Shown here in pieces: positions 12,301-21,933 of a DNA stretch of 64,000 nt. A program made the position numbers and the translations under genes. Below the pieces are notes generated by a model. It made no database searches and was not told the origin of the DNA. It was given only the letters and a program-made list of their open reading frames with translations. Every line of letters begins with the position of its first letter. Within the stretch, counting starts at the first letter, position 1. Source of the DNA: Knufia peltigerae (lineage: Eukaryota > Ascomycota > Eurotiomycetes > Chaetothyriales > Trichomeriaceae); contig JAPDRN010000102.1 in assembly GCA_030247855.1 (NCBI GenBank), forward strand, positions 1 through 64,000, written 5' to 3'.

Positions 12301-14788
12301 GGAACAGAAGCCATTTTCCAGTATTGTCGACTTCGCAGATGAGTACATCACCACCAGGAGCATCTCCTCGAGCATTATCTCGGAAGATCAATTCGATGCC
12401 ACTGTCCATTCGTTGCCCAGAAGAGTGATACAACGTGAGGTTGAAGAAATCTCGCGCTTTGACACGACGAGTTTTGTCCACGACAACGTTGGCAGTTGGT
12501 GCCATTGTCCTGATGTCCCTAGCCCTCATGGAGTCGATGTTTGCAGCTACTTCGTCCTCCAGGCGTGCTTGTTCTTCCTGGTGGCGTCTTCTTGCGAAGG
12601 CCGTCAAACCAGTAAAAGCGTCGGCCACTTGTGCAGCAAGGGGTCTGTCGCTCTGGTCCCGTATCTGGGCGAAAACCCTACTTAATGCTTTTACTCTCAA
12701 CAGCGGCCTCTTCAAGAGATACGCGACATCAACTTTTTTGCCATCATTGTCAACCAAGTCTCCGATCTCATCACGTGTCAAGTCTTGATCGACTGGAGCA
12801 TTATCGAGAGGAGCGAGATTAACCACAACATCTTGAAACCCAAGTCGCCATGCTTGGAGATATTCTCGATATGGCTTTTGAGCAGTTTGTCCCCAACTCA
12901 GAAAGCTGTCGACACTTTGCAGAGGGATGCGCCCGTGCAGAGACTTCAACCTTTCAAGGGCAATGCCCATATCAATGATGGGTTTAGTGTAGCTCATGTC
13001 GTGTTGAGCATTGGACACCGATGAGAACAAACCTGCTGCAGCAGCCGAGTCCGTTTTCGACAGGACACTTTGGAGCAGAACTGGAATAACTCCATCAACT
13101 AGCGTCCTCAGCTCTCGACTGTACTTTTGTTCCTCTGAGATCAAGCCTGCGAGGACCTGCTGCGCTGAAGCAGATTCCTCAGCCGTTCGTTTACTTCTTG
13201 CTCTTCGCGCCGATCGCCGACTTCTGCGAGCTCTGGGCATTGACAGGACAGACATTAAGTCTTCATGCGTTGTAAGTCTGCGTTTAAGACCTGGTTCGGG
13301 TTTGGAAGATGCCGCTGGTTGTGGTGGGATTGGTCTATCATCGTTTTCGGGCTCCCCAGGAGGTATGGGCGGAAGCACATGCTGCACGACAGATGAAGGT
13401 ATTTGTGGAAGAGGTTCTGTGGCTGGTGGTATCTGATCCCTGTCTGGCAAACGCTCGTTCTGAGTATCCGAAGCCTTTGGTACCTCAAGGCTAGAGATCG
13501 ATCTTTTGTCAGGTGTATCTCTCCGCCGTCGTACTCTCGCGCCTGCCCTGCGTAACGAGGTGGGTGAGCCATCAAGATCGTCTTGTTCTTTAATATGACG
13601 ACGACTGCGCTTGGGTGTTGAATTTTGATCGCTCCGGGTAGAGTTTCTGGGTCCATTATCCTGGGCTTCCACCGTGCTGTTTGGATCCGGAGATGGAGGT
13701 GCTTCTGGGGATTGCACAGAGTCCCAGATATGATTTGGATCTGGCACTTTAGGCCTCTCTACCGATAATCTTTTCTTTCTGGTCCGTTTCCTTAAAGGCG
13801 CAGGCATCTCCACTGGCGGAAGTTCGTCTGTAGGCGCTTCATCCACGAAAGGATCAGGCTGTTCGTCGAGCCAGGCTTCGATACTGGGAATCCTATTGCT
13901 TACAGGCGTTGTCGAATCGACCTTCAAAAATATGTCTCTGGTCTTCCCTAGCAACCCCCCCTTCTTCGAACGCAGGCCTTCCGAAGACTCCGCGGCAGCT
14001 TTGCCCAAGGTGGCCACATATTTGCTCTGTGGTCGAGGCCTTTCTCTTGCTTCATCAGCATCAACTAATGCCTCGGATCTTGCATCCAACTGCCCAGAGA
14101 AAGTCGACTGTATCGGCAAATCATGAGCTGATTCGGCATGAATGTAACTGACAGAATCGTAATTCATAGGAATGCTCTCATGCGAAGGGTTCAATTGGTC
14201 ACGTTGGCTTGGGATGGTTCGGCTGCCATCATTCGGAGGCGATTTCTGCTGAAGGTCCGGACTCTTCTCAAAGCTATATTTGCGACACGACCGCTGTTTC
14301 CCATTCTTCTGCTCTTGGTTTGAGGTATATGACAAGTCATATCTCGTGGTTTCTGCCCGTCCTCGAGCGTTTGACCTAGGGCTCTTAGAATCTTTTGCTT
14401 CTCTCTTAGCTCTCCAGTGACCATCACTAATGATTCGCTTCCGTGGGGCACTGCTGCTCCTCTCTGCGGGTTGATCATCCTCTGTCTTCTCTTTTATGCG
14501 TCCTCCTAACCTCGAGGTGTCTTCATCTTCATACTCCGACCTCGGCCTCGACGTGATGGAAGGACATTCGGATCGGGGAATCGATCGAACGCTGAGAACG
14601 TCCGGATCGACAGCATTCGCTGCGCCTTGAACTTGCCATTGCCGAATGCGATCCTGAACAGAGCCGGAATCGAATTGACTGGAGGCTCGGTCGGAGGCTA
14701 CATTGGGACTTTTGGGAGAGCCGAGCACTTCGGTACGCTGATTTCTGTAGACCTTTTGTGAGGCTTTCGGAGGGAGTGCTGGTCGCAT
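9323..14788 (-). CDS. Large fungal RhoGEF (DH domain) with PH-like regions
   Basis: A single open frame gives 1821 residues from the first in-frame ATG at 14788. The frame stays open to 15031 without an ATG, so a spliced upstream exon could lengthen the N-terminus. The first ~530 residues are disordered and rich in Ser, Pro and Arg. A Dbl-homology domain follows at about 540-750 (begins SAQQVLAGLISEEQKYSREL), then a PH-like segment at about 765-885. After a second long disordered stretch there is another PH-like block near 1450-1500. A folded C-terminal region at about 1640-1820 ends in a conserved-looking module (MLQFASNKEAGWVFGLCG). DH domains load GTP on Rho-family GTPases; polarity or cell-wall signalling is inferred. 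The specific target GTPase cannot be told from sequence. Confidence 0.8.
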   Translation of the reverse strand: MRPALPPKASQKVYRNQRTEVLGSPKSPNVASDRASSQFDSGSVQDRIRQWQVQGAANAVDPDVLSVRSIPRSECPSITSRPRSEYEDEDTSRLGGRIKEKTEDDQPAERSSSAPRKRIISDGHWRAKREAKDSKSPRSNARGRAETTRYDLSYTSNQEQKNGKQRSCRKYSFEKSPDLQQKSPPNDGSRTIPSQRDQLNPSHESIPMNYDSVSYIHAESAHDLPIQSTFSGQLDARSEALVDADEARERPRPQSKYVATLGKAAAESSEGLRSKKGGLLGKTRDIFLKVDSTTPVSNRIPSIEAWLDEQPDPFVDEAPTDELPPVEMPAPLRKRTRKKRLSVERPKVPDPNHIWDSVQSPEAPPSPDPNSTVEAQDNGPRNSTRSDQNSTPKRSRRHIKEQDDLDGSPTSLRRAGARVRRRRDTPDKRSISSLEVPKASDTQNERLPDRDQIPPATEPLPQIPSSVVQHVLPPIPPGEPENDDRPIPPQPAASSKPEPGLKRRLTTHEDLMSVLSMPRARRSRRSARRARSKRTAEESASAQQVLAGLISEEQKYSRELRTLVDGVIPVLLQSVLSKTDSAAAAGLFSSVSNAQHDMSYTKPIIDMGIALERLKSLHGRIPLQSVDSFLSWGQTAQKPYREYLQAWRLGFQDVVVNLAPLDNAPVDQDLTRDEIGDLVDNDGKKVDVAYLLKRPLLRVKALSRVFAQIRDQSDRPLAAQVADAFTGLTAFARRRHQEEQARLEDEVAANIDSMRARDIRTMAPTANVVVDKTRRVKARDFFNLTLYHSSGQRMDSGIELIFRDNARGDAPGGDVLICEVDNTGKWLLFPPVLWSAISARRGEDDFDLVIMIRGRAGLGKDWQELLALKTDDKGAVTEWMSMLGSNPLPPRLNRTPSFIKRSQPQKDLSAHQGSGEISSGTRTETQSISQESEPSNVEVPIGEPSVSGARTEVSRHENDTKISADRPSQRLNLGGGLASKPQTTQYQSQFSVANRKPAPSILSSDRSTISDQSIMTMDTASLRGPPTPKSGSVPERRQVARMAEPLIPERSARDASPSNSQKDDIRRSRAAEYDGSRIHDPPSPSSTLFSREPKPLSPPTEQSSSNSPNRDATSTTMTQETQPQRPVYARAPSSTPSKDLPSVPRLRPQSQADMGTASSQPADSVRIGQSSPETRPKNGPIQNKSSPRSQIFTEDVPVPPPRTQIREGRPSSTIQNPEPSPPPTPPHRTMDKSQPQLKQNHLPELKATPASSEKGPRRRTSSPLKHEYAPSSSSDSSSNYDTESVSDSSDTSEDFSTEQQDKATPLIAINATERRPSKQTYPPTSMPLAIRSYPPSSIQSTGTRTLAPSDSASQGPYRRVPSSNVVPADQKKRAAALICAWSDTGAWELIHPDECSIVITPGLIEAFEMSAEHSNPGVSSPDKSGLRASSPAQRPLVAFELTPLVMLRKGAALDIQIRSPPTPNSRIRTSSNIMFRSSNLQACDALYGMINWARCNNPTYIELERARPRQPTVTFNVNPSDQPRSRASSWFSFGSAKKSSYRASSAPTPASVDMSVESSGTMASAFSALRRFSAKPAFNINRSSVVRRNTSTTGPSLYSSSSGTRTGTGSGSSTPAPSQVGFIPGKDGPNVPATSADAANGGGMVNNMKIRIYMRKGQHWENLGGARLSVLPAPASVPAAGQEGSRSTSVAPSPPATPAHAHSRSPSIVEPGSAQRGPRLPSSSHTPHRVHGNGREKRILIVRNKAPDVVLLDAVLGESCFERIMQTGIAVKVWKEDEVIGHTGGVMMGRETVYMLQFASNKEAGWVFGLCGTYRYGFTGE

Positions 14789-15383
14789 CGAGCCACCTGA
14801 TCGAGCTCTACTCGTCGTCAAGAACGAGTCCTGTTTACGAATATTCGAGTCCTGGCTCTGTTGTTGTTTTGCTGCACTAATATTTGCATGGCTAGCGACC
14901 AGAGCCCGACACAGAGTTCTGCTTGTCTTCGATAGCAAGTACAGCCAAATTGACCCAAGACTGCACAGATCAGCAACTTGAGAATTGTGGAAAGGCCAAC
15001 ATGTCACGCAGCTTGCATCTGGCGCACCCAAGCCTGGCGGTGTAATGCATGGATCGTTATGTGGGCGATTCGCTTATCGCAGCTTTGGCCCGGCAACGGC
15101 CATCAATACCATAAACAATCAGCCGAAAACGCCGTTGACGCGTACAGCTGTAGCTGCTATTGGTCAAGAATTAGGTCGCAAGAAACTCCCACTAAAGACC
15201 ATGCGAGTGATCAGCTTGTATCTTGAGATCTACAATGCCAAAATCTATTGTATGGTCGGTACAATCTATGTGAGTTGGTCCGGCAGTGCGTTTCCCTAGC
15301 CAAACCAAGACGACTCGTGGTGTCGCCTGGTGCATTGTTACTCCATTCGCTAAACAGCCAACATGTGTTTTGTGCTACCCAAT
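14789..15383. other. RhoGEF 5' region and EBP 3' flank
   Basis: This holds the open but ATG-less upstream extension of the RhoGEF frame (to 15031) and the 3' flank of the sterol isomerase gene. It may contain an unrecognised first exon or the promoter of the RhoGEF. Confidence 0.4.
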
Positions 15384-16321
15384 CTATGCACGCTTGACGT
15401 GGCCGTTCTGCTTTGGCTTCTTTGCAACTCCATTGCCCTGTAGGGTCTTGGACATTCGATTCAGCGCCTTGAATGCTCGTGCTGTGGTGATCACACTGTC
15501 TGCTAGCAGACCTGAATTTTGTCAGATGCAATTCCGAACTTTGCAGAGATTGGATTTTGTACTCACTGCCTGGTATCACAATCCAGATGAAGTTCATGAA
15601 AACGAAGTAGAACCAAAAGTAATATGCCTCTGGTCGACAATAAGACAGCTCCTTGTAGTAGTGGTCGAATAAGCTAGTAGCGTAATACAGTACGTCGCCG
15701 TAGACCTGGCCTAGGGAAACGATGGCTTGTAGTGGATAGCGCATAGGATGAGAGGTAATGATGAAGTAAATCATCAAGAAAGAAAGAGGACCCCAGAAAA
15801 TCTGTCGCTGGGTTAGTGATTCCAATCTTGCGCCGAGGATCGTTCAATGCCCTTACAGCAGTGATACTCTCCATGCATAGGACAAAAGGATCAGATGTCA
15901 GGTATCTCGAATCAGACAATGAATACTCTTTCCACAGCTGGCCAAAGATATCTTGTGCTCCCCCCATTTGAGTGTGATTATAGGCAAAGTAGCCTTCGAA
16001 GAAGAGATGTATTGAACCAGCTTGTAAATGTCAGTCCTCTATATCGACAACATGCGGATAGTGGTCCTTACTCAAGCAGAACCACAGTACTATGACTTTG
16101 TCCATGGTCTTCAGACGCGGCGCCAATCTTCCAGTGAGCAGCCATGTCGCACCCAAGATGACAGCACACCCAGCAGCAAAGATAGCGAGAAGTTGAGCAA
16201 CTGTTTTGTCGTTGGCAACAAAGTTCGCGATCTCGACACCGGCAGGATAGAAGGGATGGAGAGGCTGCAGCACTTTGACTGGCTCAGGCGGAGGCTGCGC
16301 TGTTCTCTTGAAGAGGTTCAT
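15384..16321 (-). CDS. EBP-type sterol delta8-delta7 isomerase
   Basis: Four exons (16321-16072, 16020-15857, 15801-15567, 15511-15384) join in phase into 258 residues. The protein has the EXPERA/emopamil-binding fold, a membrane bundle in the ER. Animal and plant EBP shifts the sterol double bond from C8 to C7. Residues matching the human catalytic set are visible: His88 and Glu92 in GSIHLFFEGYF, Glu134 in CMESIT, and Trp211 in NFIWIVIPG. Transmembrane helices lie near 40-62, 74-92, 135-155 and 197-216. The C-terminus is basic (KKPKQNGHVKRA). Most fungi make this conversion with the unrelated Erg2, so this may be an accessory or divergent isomerase. The three introns are 51-55 nt. Confidence 0.87.
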
Positions 16322-17641
16322 GACGGCAGGTCAGGGCTCGTGTTCTGGGTGTTTGGGTATTGTATTTCGTATCCTTGAATGCTTGTCTAGGTGAGTTGCT
16401 GCTGGTGCCAATCTGGGGAGGAGACTCGGATGAATGTCAAGGAAGAGAGAGGTAAGGGGGGAATGTATCCAAGAGGAGTGGCTACTTCAGACGGTTCGCA
16501 GAAAGAGATAGTGACACCTGGCAAGTCTAGAATGAATGAGTGAGTCTGATACGTGTGAAGAGATTGGTGTTGGCTGAACGCAGGCTGGTGAAGTATGAGC
16601 AACAAATTTCTGTGTTTAGATCGTGCCACTCCGGACATTCACCTCGCCTAGCTGACCCCATGACCTAGCGCCAACACTGGCTACAACCATCATTTACGGC
16701 GGAAAAGTCAGTGACGCGAATTAGAATGTCATGTAGTTGATGCGTAGTTGGGCCATGGTATTTCACAACGCGGATGGATATGTATGCAGGTAGCACTTGA
16801 GATCGATCACCTCGTGAGCTTACCTACCTAGGGAGTACATTGCTTACCTTACCCATATTAGTCCTTAGACCAGCGTGGGGAAGGCCTATATCGCTGTGAC
16901 AGTACGGAGTACTATTGTGCCTAAAGTCCCTAAGTTTGTTAAGGTAAAATGACTCGCTCCATCAAACCGCGCTGAATGCATCAAGGTACTCAGCTTTCCC
17001 TTGTTTACTTGTTAACATGTCTATCTGGCACCAGACGACGAACGCGTCCAGGGAGCTTCAGCAGACTCTCTTGCGTGCGTTGTCTGTGGCTCTCTATTCA
17101 ACTCTCCACCATTTACCTCAAATAAAATCTGCCACTCCAGAAAGAGCCGACGGATCTGGTTGTTCCACAGAATCGCCGGGTTTGGTCTGTATTTCTATAG
17201 ACAGTTGAGGCCGGCGACTGAGACTGCTTGACCATTCGAGAACTTCTGAAGGGAATCTGACACAAAACTGACATCCAGTGCCTACAAAGTTGTAGTCCAG
17301 TCTCCAAGGTAGATGCTGCCTCACCAAGCCGAGGTGTCTAACCTGTAAACAGCTAGCGCATCATTCGCTAGTCCAATGCTCCTACCGCAGCATGGAGTAC
17401 GGAGTACGGAGTACGGACATAACCATGAATCACCATCCATCACTGAACCAGAAGGTGTAGACATCTCTGAGAAGGAGTCTTCATTTGTGAATTCTTCGCA
17501 TGCCTTCAATTAAGTATCGTGAGTCAATTGCTCGTCAGAGAACTACCGGCTAGTGTCTGTACTACAATCCCCATCGTCAAGACAGAGATACGGACCACCA
17601 CACCCCCTCCCCCCCTCATACTGATACCATCACCTCTTCCA
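16322..17641. promoter_or_regulatory. Divergent promoter region, EBP gene / F-box gene
   Basis: About 1.3 kb between two head-to-head starts. No gene is seen. It contains TACGGAGTA at 16903-16911, a tandem overlapping cluster at 17398-17413, and a CCTACCTAGG-like stretch near 16841. Both neighbouring promoters must lie here. Confidence 0.5.
17397..17414. repeat. Tandem TACGGAG motif cluster
   Basis: The 7-bp unit TACGGAG is repeated head to tail, giving two overlapping TACGGAGTA copies (17398-17406, 17405-17413). It lies about 230 bp upstream of the F-box start codon. It belongs to the dispersed motif family described in the findings. Confidence 0.8.
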
Positions 17642-19663
17642 ATGTCTCCAGTACTAGATCTCGCCCCCGAGATCCTGCATCAAATATTCATAGATGTTCA
17701 GCCTACAGACCTGGGATCGCTATCTATGACATGTCAGTATCTCAACCAGGTCATTCGCAACGACGAACGTCTATGGAGACACCACTATCTCTCCCACTTT
17801 GTGATCCACCATTTCCGCTGCTGGGATTCGTCTTATATTGACCGCTTCTCTAGGATCCTCCTCAGCAAGACGGTGCAACTTTATGGATGGCCCGAACAAC
17901 TCGTCTCATCAAGACCCAAAAGATTTTAGAATCGGACAACGAGAGCGTCAAGGCATGCAAGATCGCTGCTTCCCGTGAGAGCGAGAATGTTCACGACTAA
18001 CCCTTCTCCCAGGACGCTGCTCTTCAAGAAGTTTTGGAAACGACTCTCGAGTTGATCGAGAACTCACCTTCCGAATCACCAAAGAACACCGACTTCCTCG
18101 CGACGCTTTTCAAAAAGGACTTGAATATCAGCACCTTCCTCTGTAAATCCGGCCTGTTCTCTCGCGCCGCGCGTGGAAAATGGACTGCTTCACCCAATGC
18201 ATCGCTCCGGCAGCTTTCCGCCCGACTCCATGTGCTCGGTGGAATCAATATTGGCGAACCATGGCCCAAATGGGACGACCGGAATCACCCAAATCACCGT
18301 ACTGCAAACCGCGACGACGGCCACTACGACCTTTTTGCCCATCTTGACGAGATTGGCTATGTCAGCGCCAACGACGACGACGATGACTACGACGATGAAG
18401 ATGACGACGATGATGAAGATGATGGCGACAACGACGAAGATACCGATGGTCATGAATCCCCAGGACTTGGCTTACCCTCAGCTGATGCAGCTGAAGAGAC
18501 ATCTACATCCTCGGCAAGCACGTCGACGACTTTTTCACCGCAACCGATTCGCTATACCCATCCTTTCGCTCGATCCAAAGTCTACGACCTGCGCCGTTAT
18601 ACAGCGGCCAACATGTGGGGGCCTTTTGTAAGTATTGGACTCCGGTCACTGCCAGAGATTTGTGAACTTTCCAAGTTTTTCTTGGTACTAACACCATGGC
18701 TATATTCTAGACGGACGACGGCTCCGGATGTGTCGACTGGGAAAAGGTCCAAGCCATCATGATCATCATAGGGTTCAACTACAACTTGTACTCGGATCGT
18801 CTCCGGCGCAGCTCGGCGCGCCCAGCCCACATCCGCCAGTCCAGCGGGAACGAACCCTGGGACGGGGTCTTCTCCGGCATCGCCACCGACAGCTACGTCT
18901 CCTGTCGGATGCCCGGCCAAGTCAGGCCCAGTCTTCGTCCTGATCTCGACGCCCTTGACCCGTACGGCGTGACTGGATCCTGGATGCGCGTCGTCTGCTT
19001 CCTGGACTACAACGACCTCTACGCCTTCAACTTCAAATCCGATCCACCCGAGTCTACCCAAGACCGCGAACCCCTGACCACGCGTGAAGCTTTCCGTCTC
19101 CTTCGACTCCAGCTGAACGTGACGTCGGTCGAGGATCCCAACCCAGAAGACGGCGATGGCGACATGCCCGTCGTGCACTTCCAGGGCACGAGCCGGAGCA
19201 CCTCCATGGCTTGGGATCCCAACGCGAACAGTCAAATCCGAGGCACCGCGAGGAAGACGGCGAGTGGTGCGATACGTTGGACCACGTTTAGTCTTTTCCA
19301 TGGAGAGGTAAGTATTACCGTCGTTGTCGTTGTCCTCGTCGCCGCAGCCATCATGATCCTTGCCCATCCTGTTTCGTTTGTTCCTTTTCCTTTGTTTTGA
19401 CCCGTCTTTTCAACTCACTGACTTTTTTACGTGTGGCCAAAAAAAAGGAGCGATGGCGGTCCGAAGGCGTACAGATTGGCGGCCTCCGTTCCGCCCGCGG
19501 AATTCTAGGTAACTGGTTCGACAAGGACTACGATGACCACGGTCCCGCGGGTCCGACGGCCTTTTGGAAAATCAGCGACGACTTGATCGAAGAGAGCCAG
19601 CCGCCGGGGAATCAATTTGCTATGCTTCAAGCATTGTTGAACCACCTCTCTGGCAACGATTAA
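17642..19663 (+). CDS. F-box protein with acidic linker
   Basis: The ATG at 17642 opens an N-terminal F-box (DLAPEILHQIFIDVQPTDL, then LSMTCQYLNQVI), which binds Skp1 in SCF ubiquitin ligases. Clear later exons are 18013-18627, 18711-19307 and 19448-19663, joined in phase. A run of Asp/Glu codons at about 18371-18450 makes a strongly acidic linker. The C-terminal half resembles the folded region of fungal F-box proteins and ends LLNHLSGND. The weak point is 17860-18012. The first frame stops at 17927, while the family-like sequence KILESDNESVK lies in another frame. A GC-AG intron (17953-18012) would join that sequence to the next exon. A short extra intron starting at 17873, or a frameshift, is needed upstream. 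The substrate is unknown. Confidence 0.72.
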
Positions 19664-20623
19664 TTGATGACACGCAGGCCTTTCAGTCCCTCCCCTCCTC
19701 TCCTCAGGAGGGACAGACGTACGCCCAACAACCGCCTGTTTCGTCCTCGTTCAATTTGGTCGTACTCAAGTCAGACAAGGGGCTTCCGGGATTATGTCTG
19801 AATGAAGGTGGTGGCCACGTCGATGTTGATGTATTCTGGAAATGTTGGGATACTTCTTCCTCGGCGTGGAGGTAAGAGGGAGTGATCATAGCAAGGCAAG
19901 GAGAAAGCGCAGAGAACGCAGAGATTCTCTGAGTGAGAGTGAAATGTGACGCAAAAGAAGTAACGATAAGGATATGCTGAGTATGATCTATTGATTTTAT
20001 GGTCCACGTATGCGGTTGGTTCTTAGGGCAATAAGTAGGTAGGGACACAATAATTGGAGTATTCAGAAACACACTCAAATTCCCTCACTAGACGTTGGGT
20101 ATACCGGATCACCGAGTGGACTTTGTCCCAGTCTATATGAATGATTCAAGTGCAAGTTCAATTTACCTACCTCGGGTTTTGTGCTTTGTGTCCCAGGCCG
20201 TTTCCAGTATAACCAGTCCTACGGAGTTTTGGAATCTAGAAATTGGAACCACAACGACGAAACTTTGATCACAACAATGTGGCTCGACCTGTGTGTGCTT
20301 AGGGAGCAGTTGGGAAATTGGATTCGCATTTTTGTTTCCGCAATATATACCACAGGACACCAAAGGCTTTACGATCAGAGATGGCGTTACTGGTCCGAAA
20401 AAATGAGTGATATAGAGCCAAGTGGCTCATCAAGAGATTCCATCACACTTGACACAACCTGGACTTTAACCTGCTTCTCATTAGACGATTCCTCTCAAAA
20501 TATGACTGACTCCTCGTGACAGAAAAAGTTGTACATGGCCGGAAAACATGACGACCCCCCAAAGATAGAAACGCCCGCTAAGAAGTCCCCTTCAAAAAAG
20601 AAGAAAGGTTAAGGATCGACGAC
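19664..20623. other. Intergenic, no firm gene
   Basis: Convergent 3' flanks of the F-box gene and the Golgi-type membrane protein gene. A 25-codon frame at 20535-20612 (+) encodes a Lys-rich peptide ending in four lysines and a glycine. A frame at 20181-20516 is in register with it but separated by TGA at 20517. I do not accept either as a gene. Confidence 0.4.
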
Positions 20624-21933
20624 CTAATCAATCTCCATTCTGTTTGCTGTTGGTCTTGCCGGTGGGTATTTCGAACCACTTGACATCTCAGTGGCATATG
20701 GTGCATATGCGCTTCCGATTGGCTTTTCTTCCTCATCGACATTTGCAGATTTGTAGATGTAGGGCTTGAGGCCCTTGTTATAATTGCTCGCGCATAGACA
20801 TGCGTTTGTGATGGTGAGGAGGATGGAGATGATGGTCAAGACGGCAAAACTGGTGAGTTCTTTGCGTGCTGGAAGGTATGGACCTTCGTGCGATGGTGAG
20901 TACATGCGAACCATCTTGAAGATGAAGTAAGCGAGACCACCGAAGTACAGGATCTGAGATCACAAGTTAGCACCCAGGCAATATTGCGTACGGTGGGAAT
21001 GGACTTACAATGACTCCGATGGTTCCCATAAGATTCTCCCTCCGCACAAACCATGCAGCTGCCAGGAGAATGATGATAGTCACCGGTATGGCGGCTATAG
21101 TCAAGGCGAATTCAGCTCGGCGCTGAGTGACGATGACGACAAACTGGACAGTGAATCCGAGGAAGAAGAAAAAGTCGAATTTCAGTAGAGCGATATAGAT
21201 CTGGTACTGGAGGTAGCGTCGCTTCATCCTCAAGTCGGCTGAGATGCGCTTATAGATGGTCCAGGCGAATTCGTCGTACAGCTTCCAGGCGCAGCCGGCC
21301 AGGAGGGCCGTCCCAACAGCAATTATGGCTGGGATCGCGATCAAAAATGGTTTGGTGTCTTTCCAAACCTCCATTTGTATCGAACCATCTTCAGACAACT
21401 GAAAGACCGCGTCCTTGATTTGCGAAATCTGGACTGCTCCATAGATAAGCAGGCCAACATTATACATGACCAAGCCGATGACCTGAATGGTGTTCTTCAT
21501 CCGTAGGGCATCCCAGACGAGGAGTAGTTGGTAGAGGAAGCCAAAAATGTAGAGGGTCAGGAATGTAGGAATCGTCCTTGAGGCCGTTAAATTGGTGCTG
21601 CTGGACTCGAGATGAATCTGGAAATGAGCGAAAGCGTAGCTACATGACGCGTTAGTCAAAGATCCAACATGTCTCTACAAAGGCCAGAGTCTCTTACCAT
21701 TCGAACGCGAGGACGATGCCGGCCTGCGTCAAGGCTATCAGGCTGAAAGCCCAAGTCCACTTTGAATTTGGTGTGTACATGATTGATCGGGACTTCCTCC
21801 TCTCGAAATCTTTCACAGCATAGCCTTCACGTTGGTGATAACCTCCAGCCAAAGGTTGATAAGACTCAGGCTGGCCTCCGAGGAGGGAAGAACGAGCTTC
21901 GTGGGAACGAATTTTGGCGACTTTTTGGCGCGA
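20624..21933 (-). CDS. Multi-pass membrane protein, UPF0658 (Golgi)-like
   Basis: Visible exons are 21933-21698, 21639-21009 and 20953-20624, all in phase. They give about 398 residues after an N-terminal boundary I cannot place. Before the first membrane span there is a hydrophilic segment (ending KDFERRKSRSI) that reads as coding back to an AG at 21934-21935. No ATG precedes it in frame, so a further 5' exon probably exists. The ATG at 21780 (MYTPNSKWTW) is the conservative start. Six to eight hydrophobic segments follow, including TIPTFLTLYIFGFLYQLLLV and FAVLTIISILLTITNACLC. From memory the MYTPNSKWTW-type start and helix pattern match the UPF0658 Golgi family. No molecular function is known to me. 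The C-terminal tail is hydrophilic and cytosolic-looking. Confidence 0.7.

Noticed and set aside
20535..20612. 25-codon Lys-rich frame
   Set aside because: Too short to support as a gene, and there is no exon context beyond an upstream in-frame stop.
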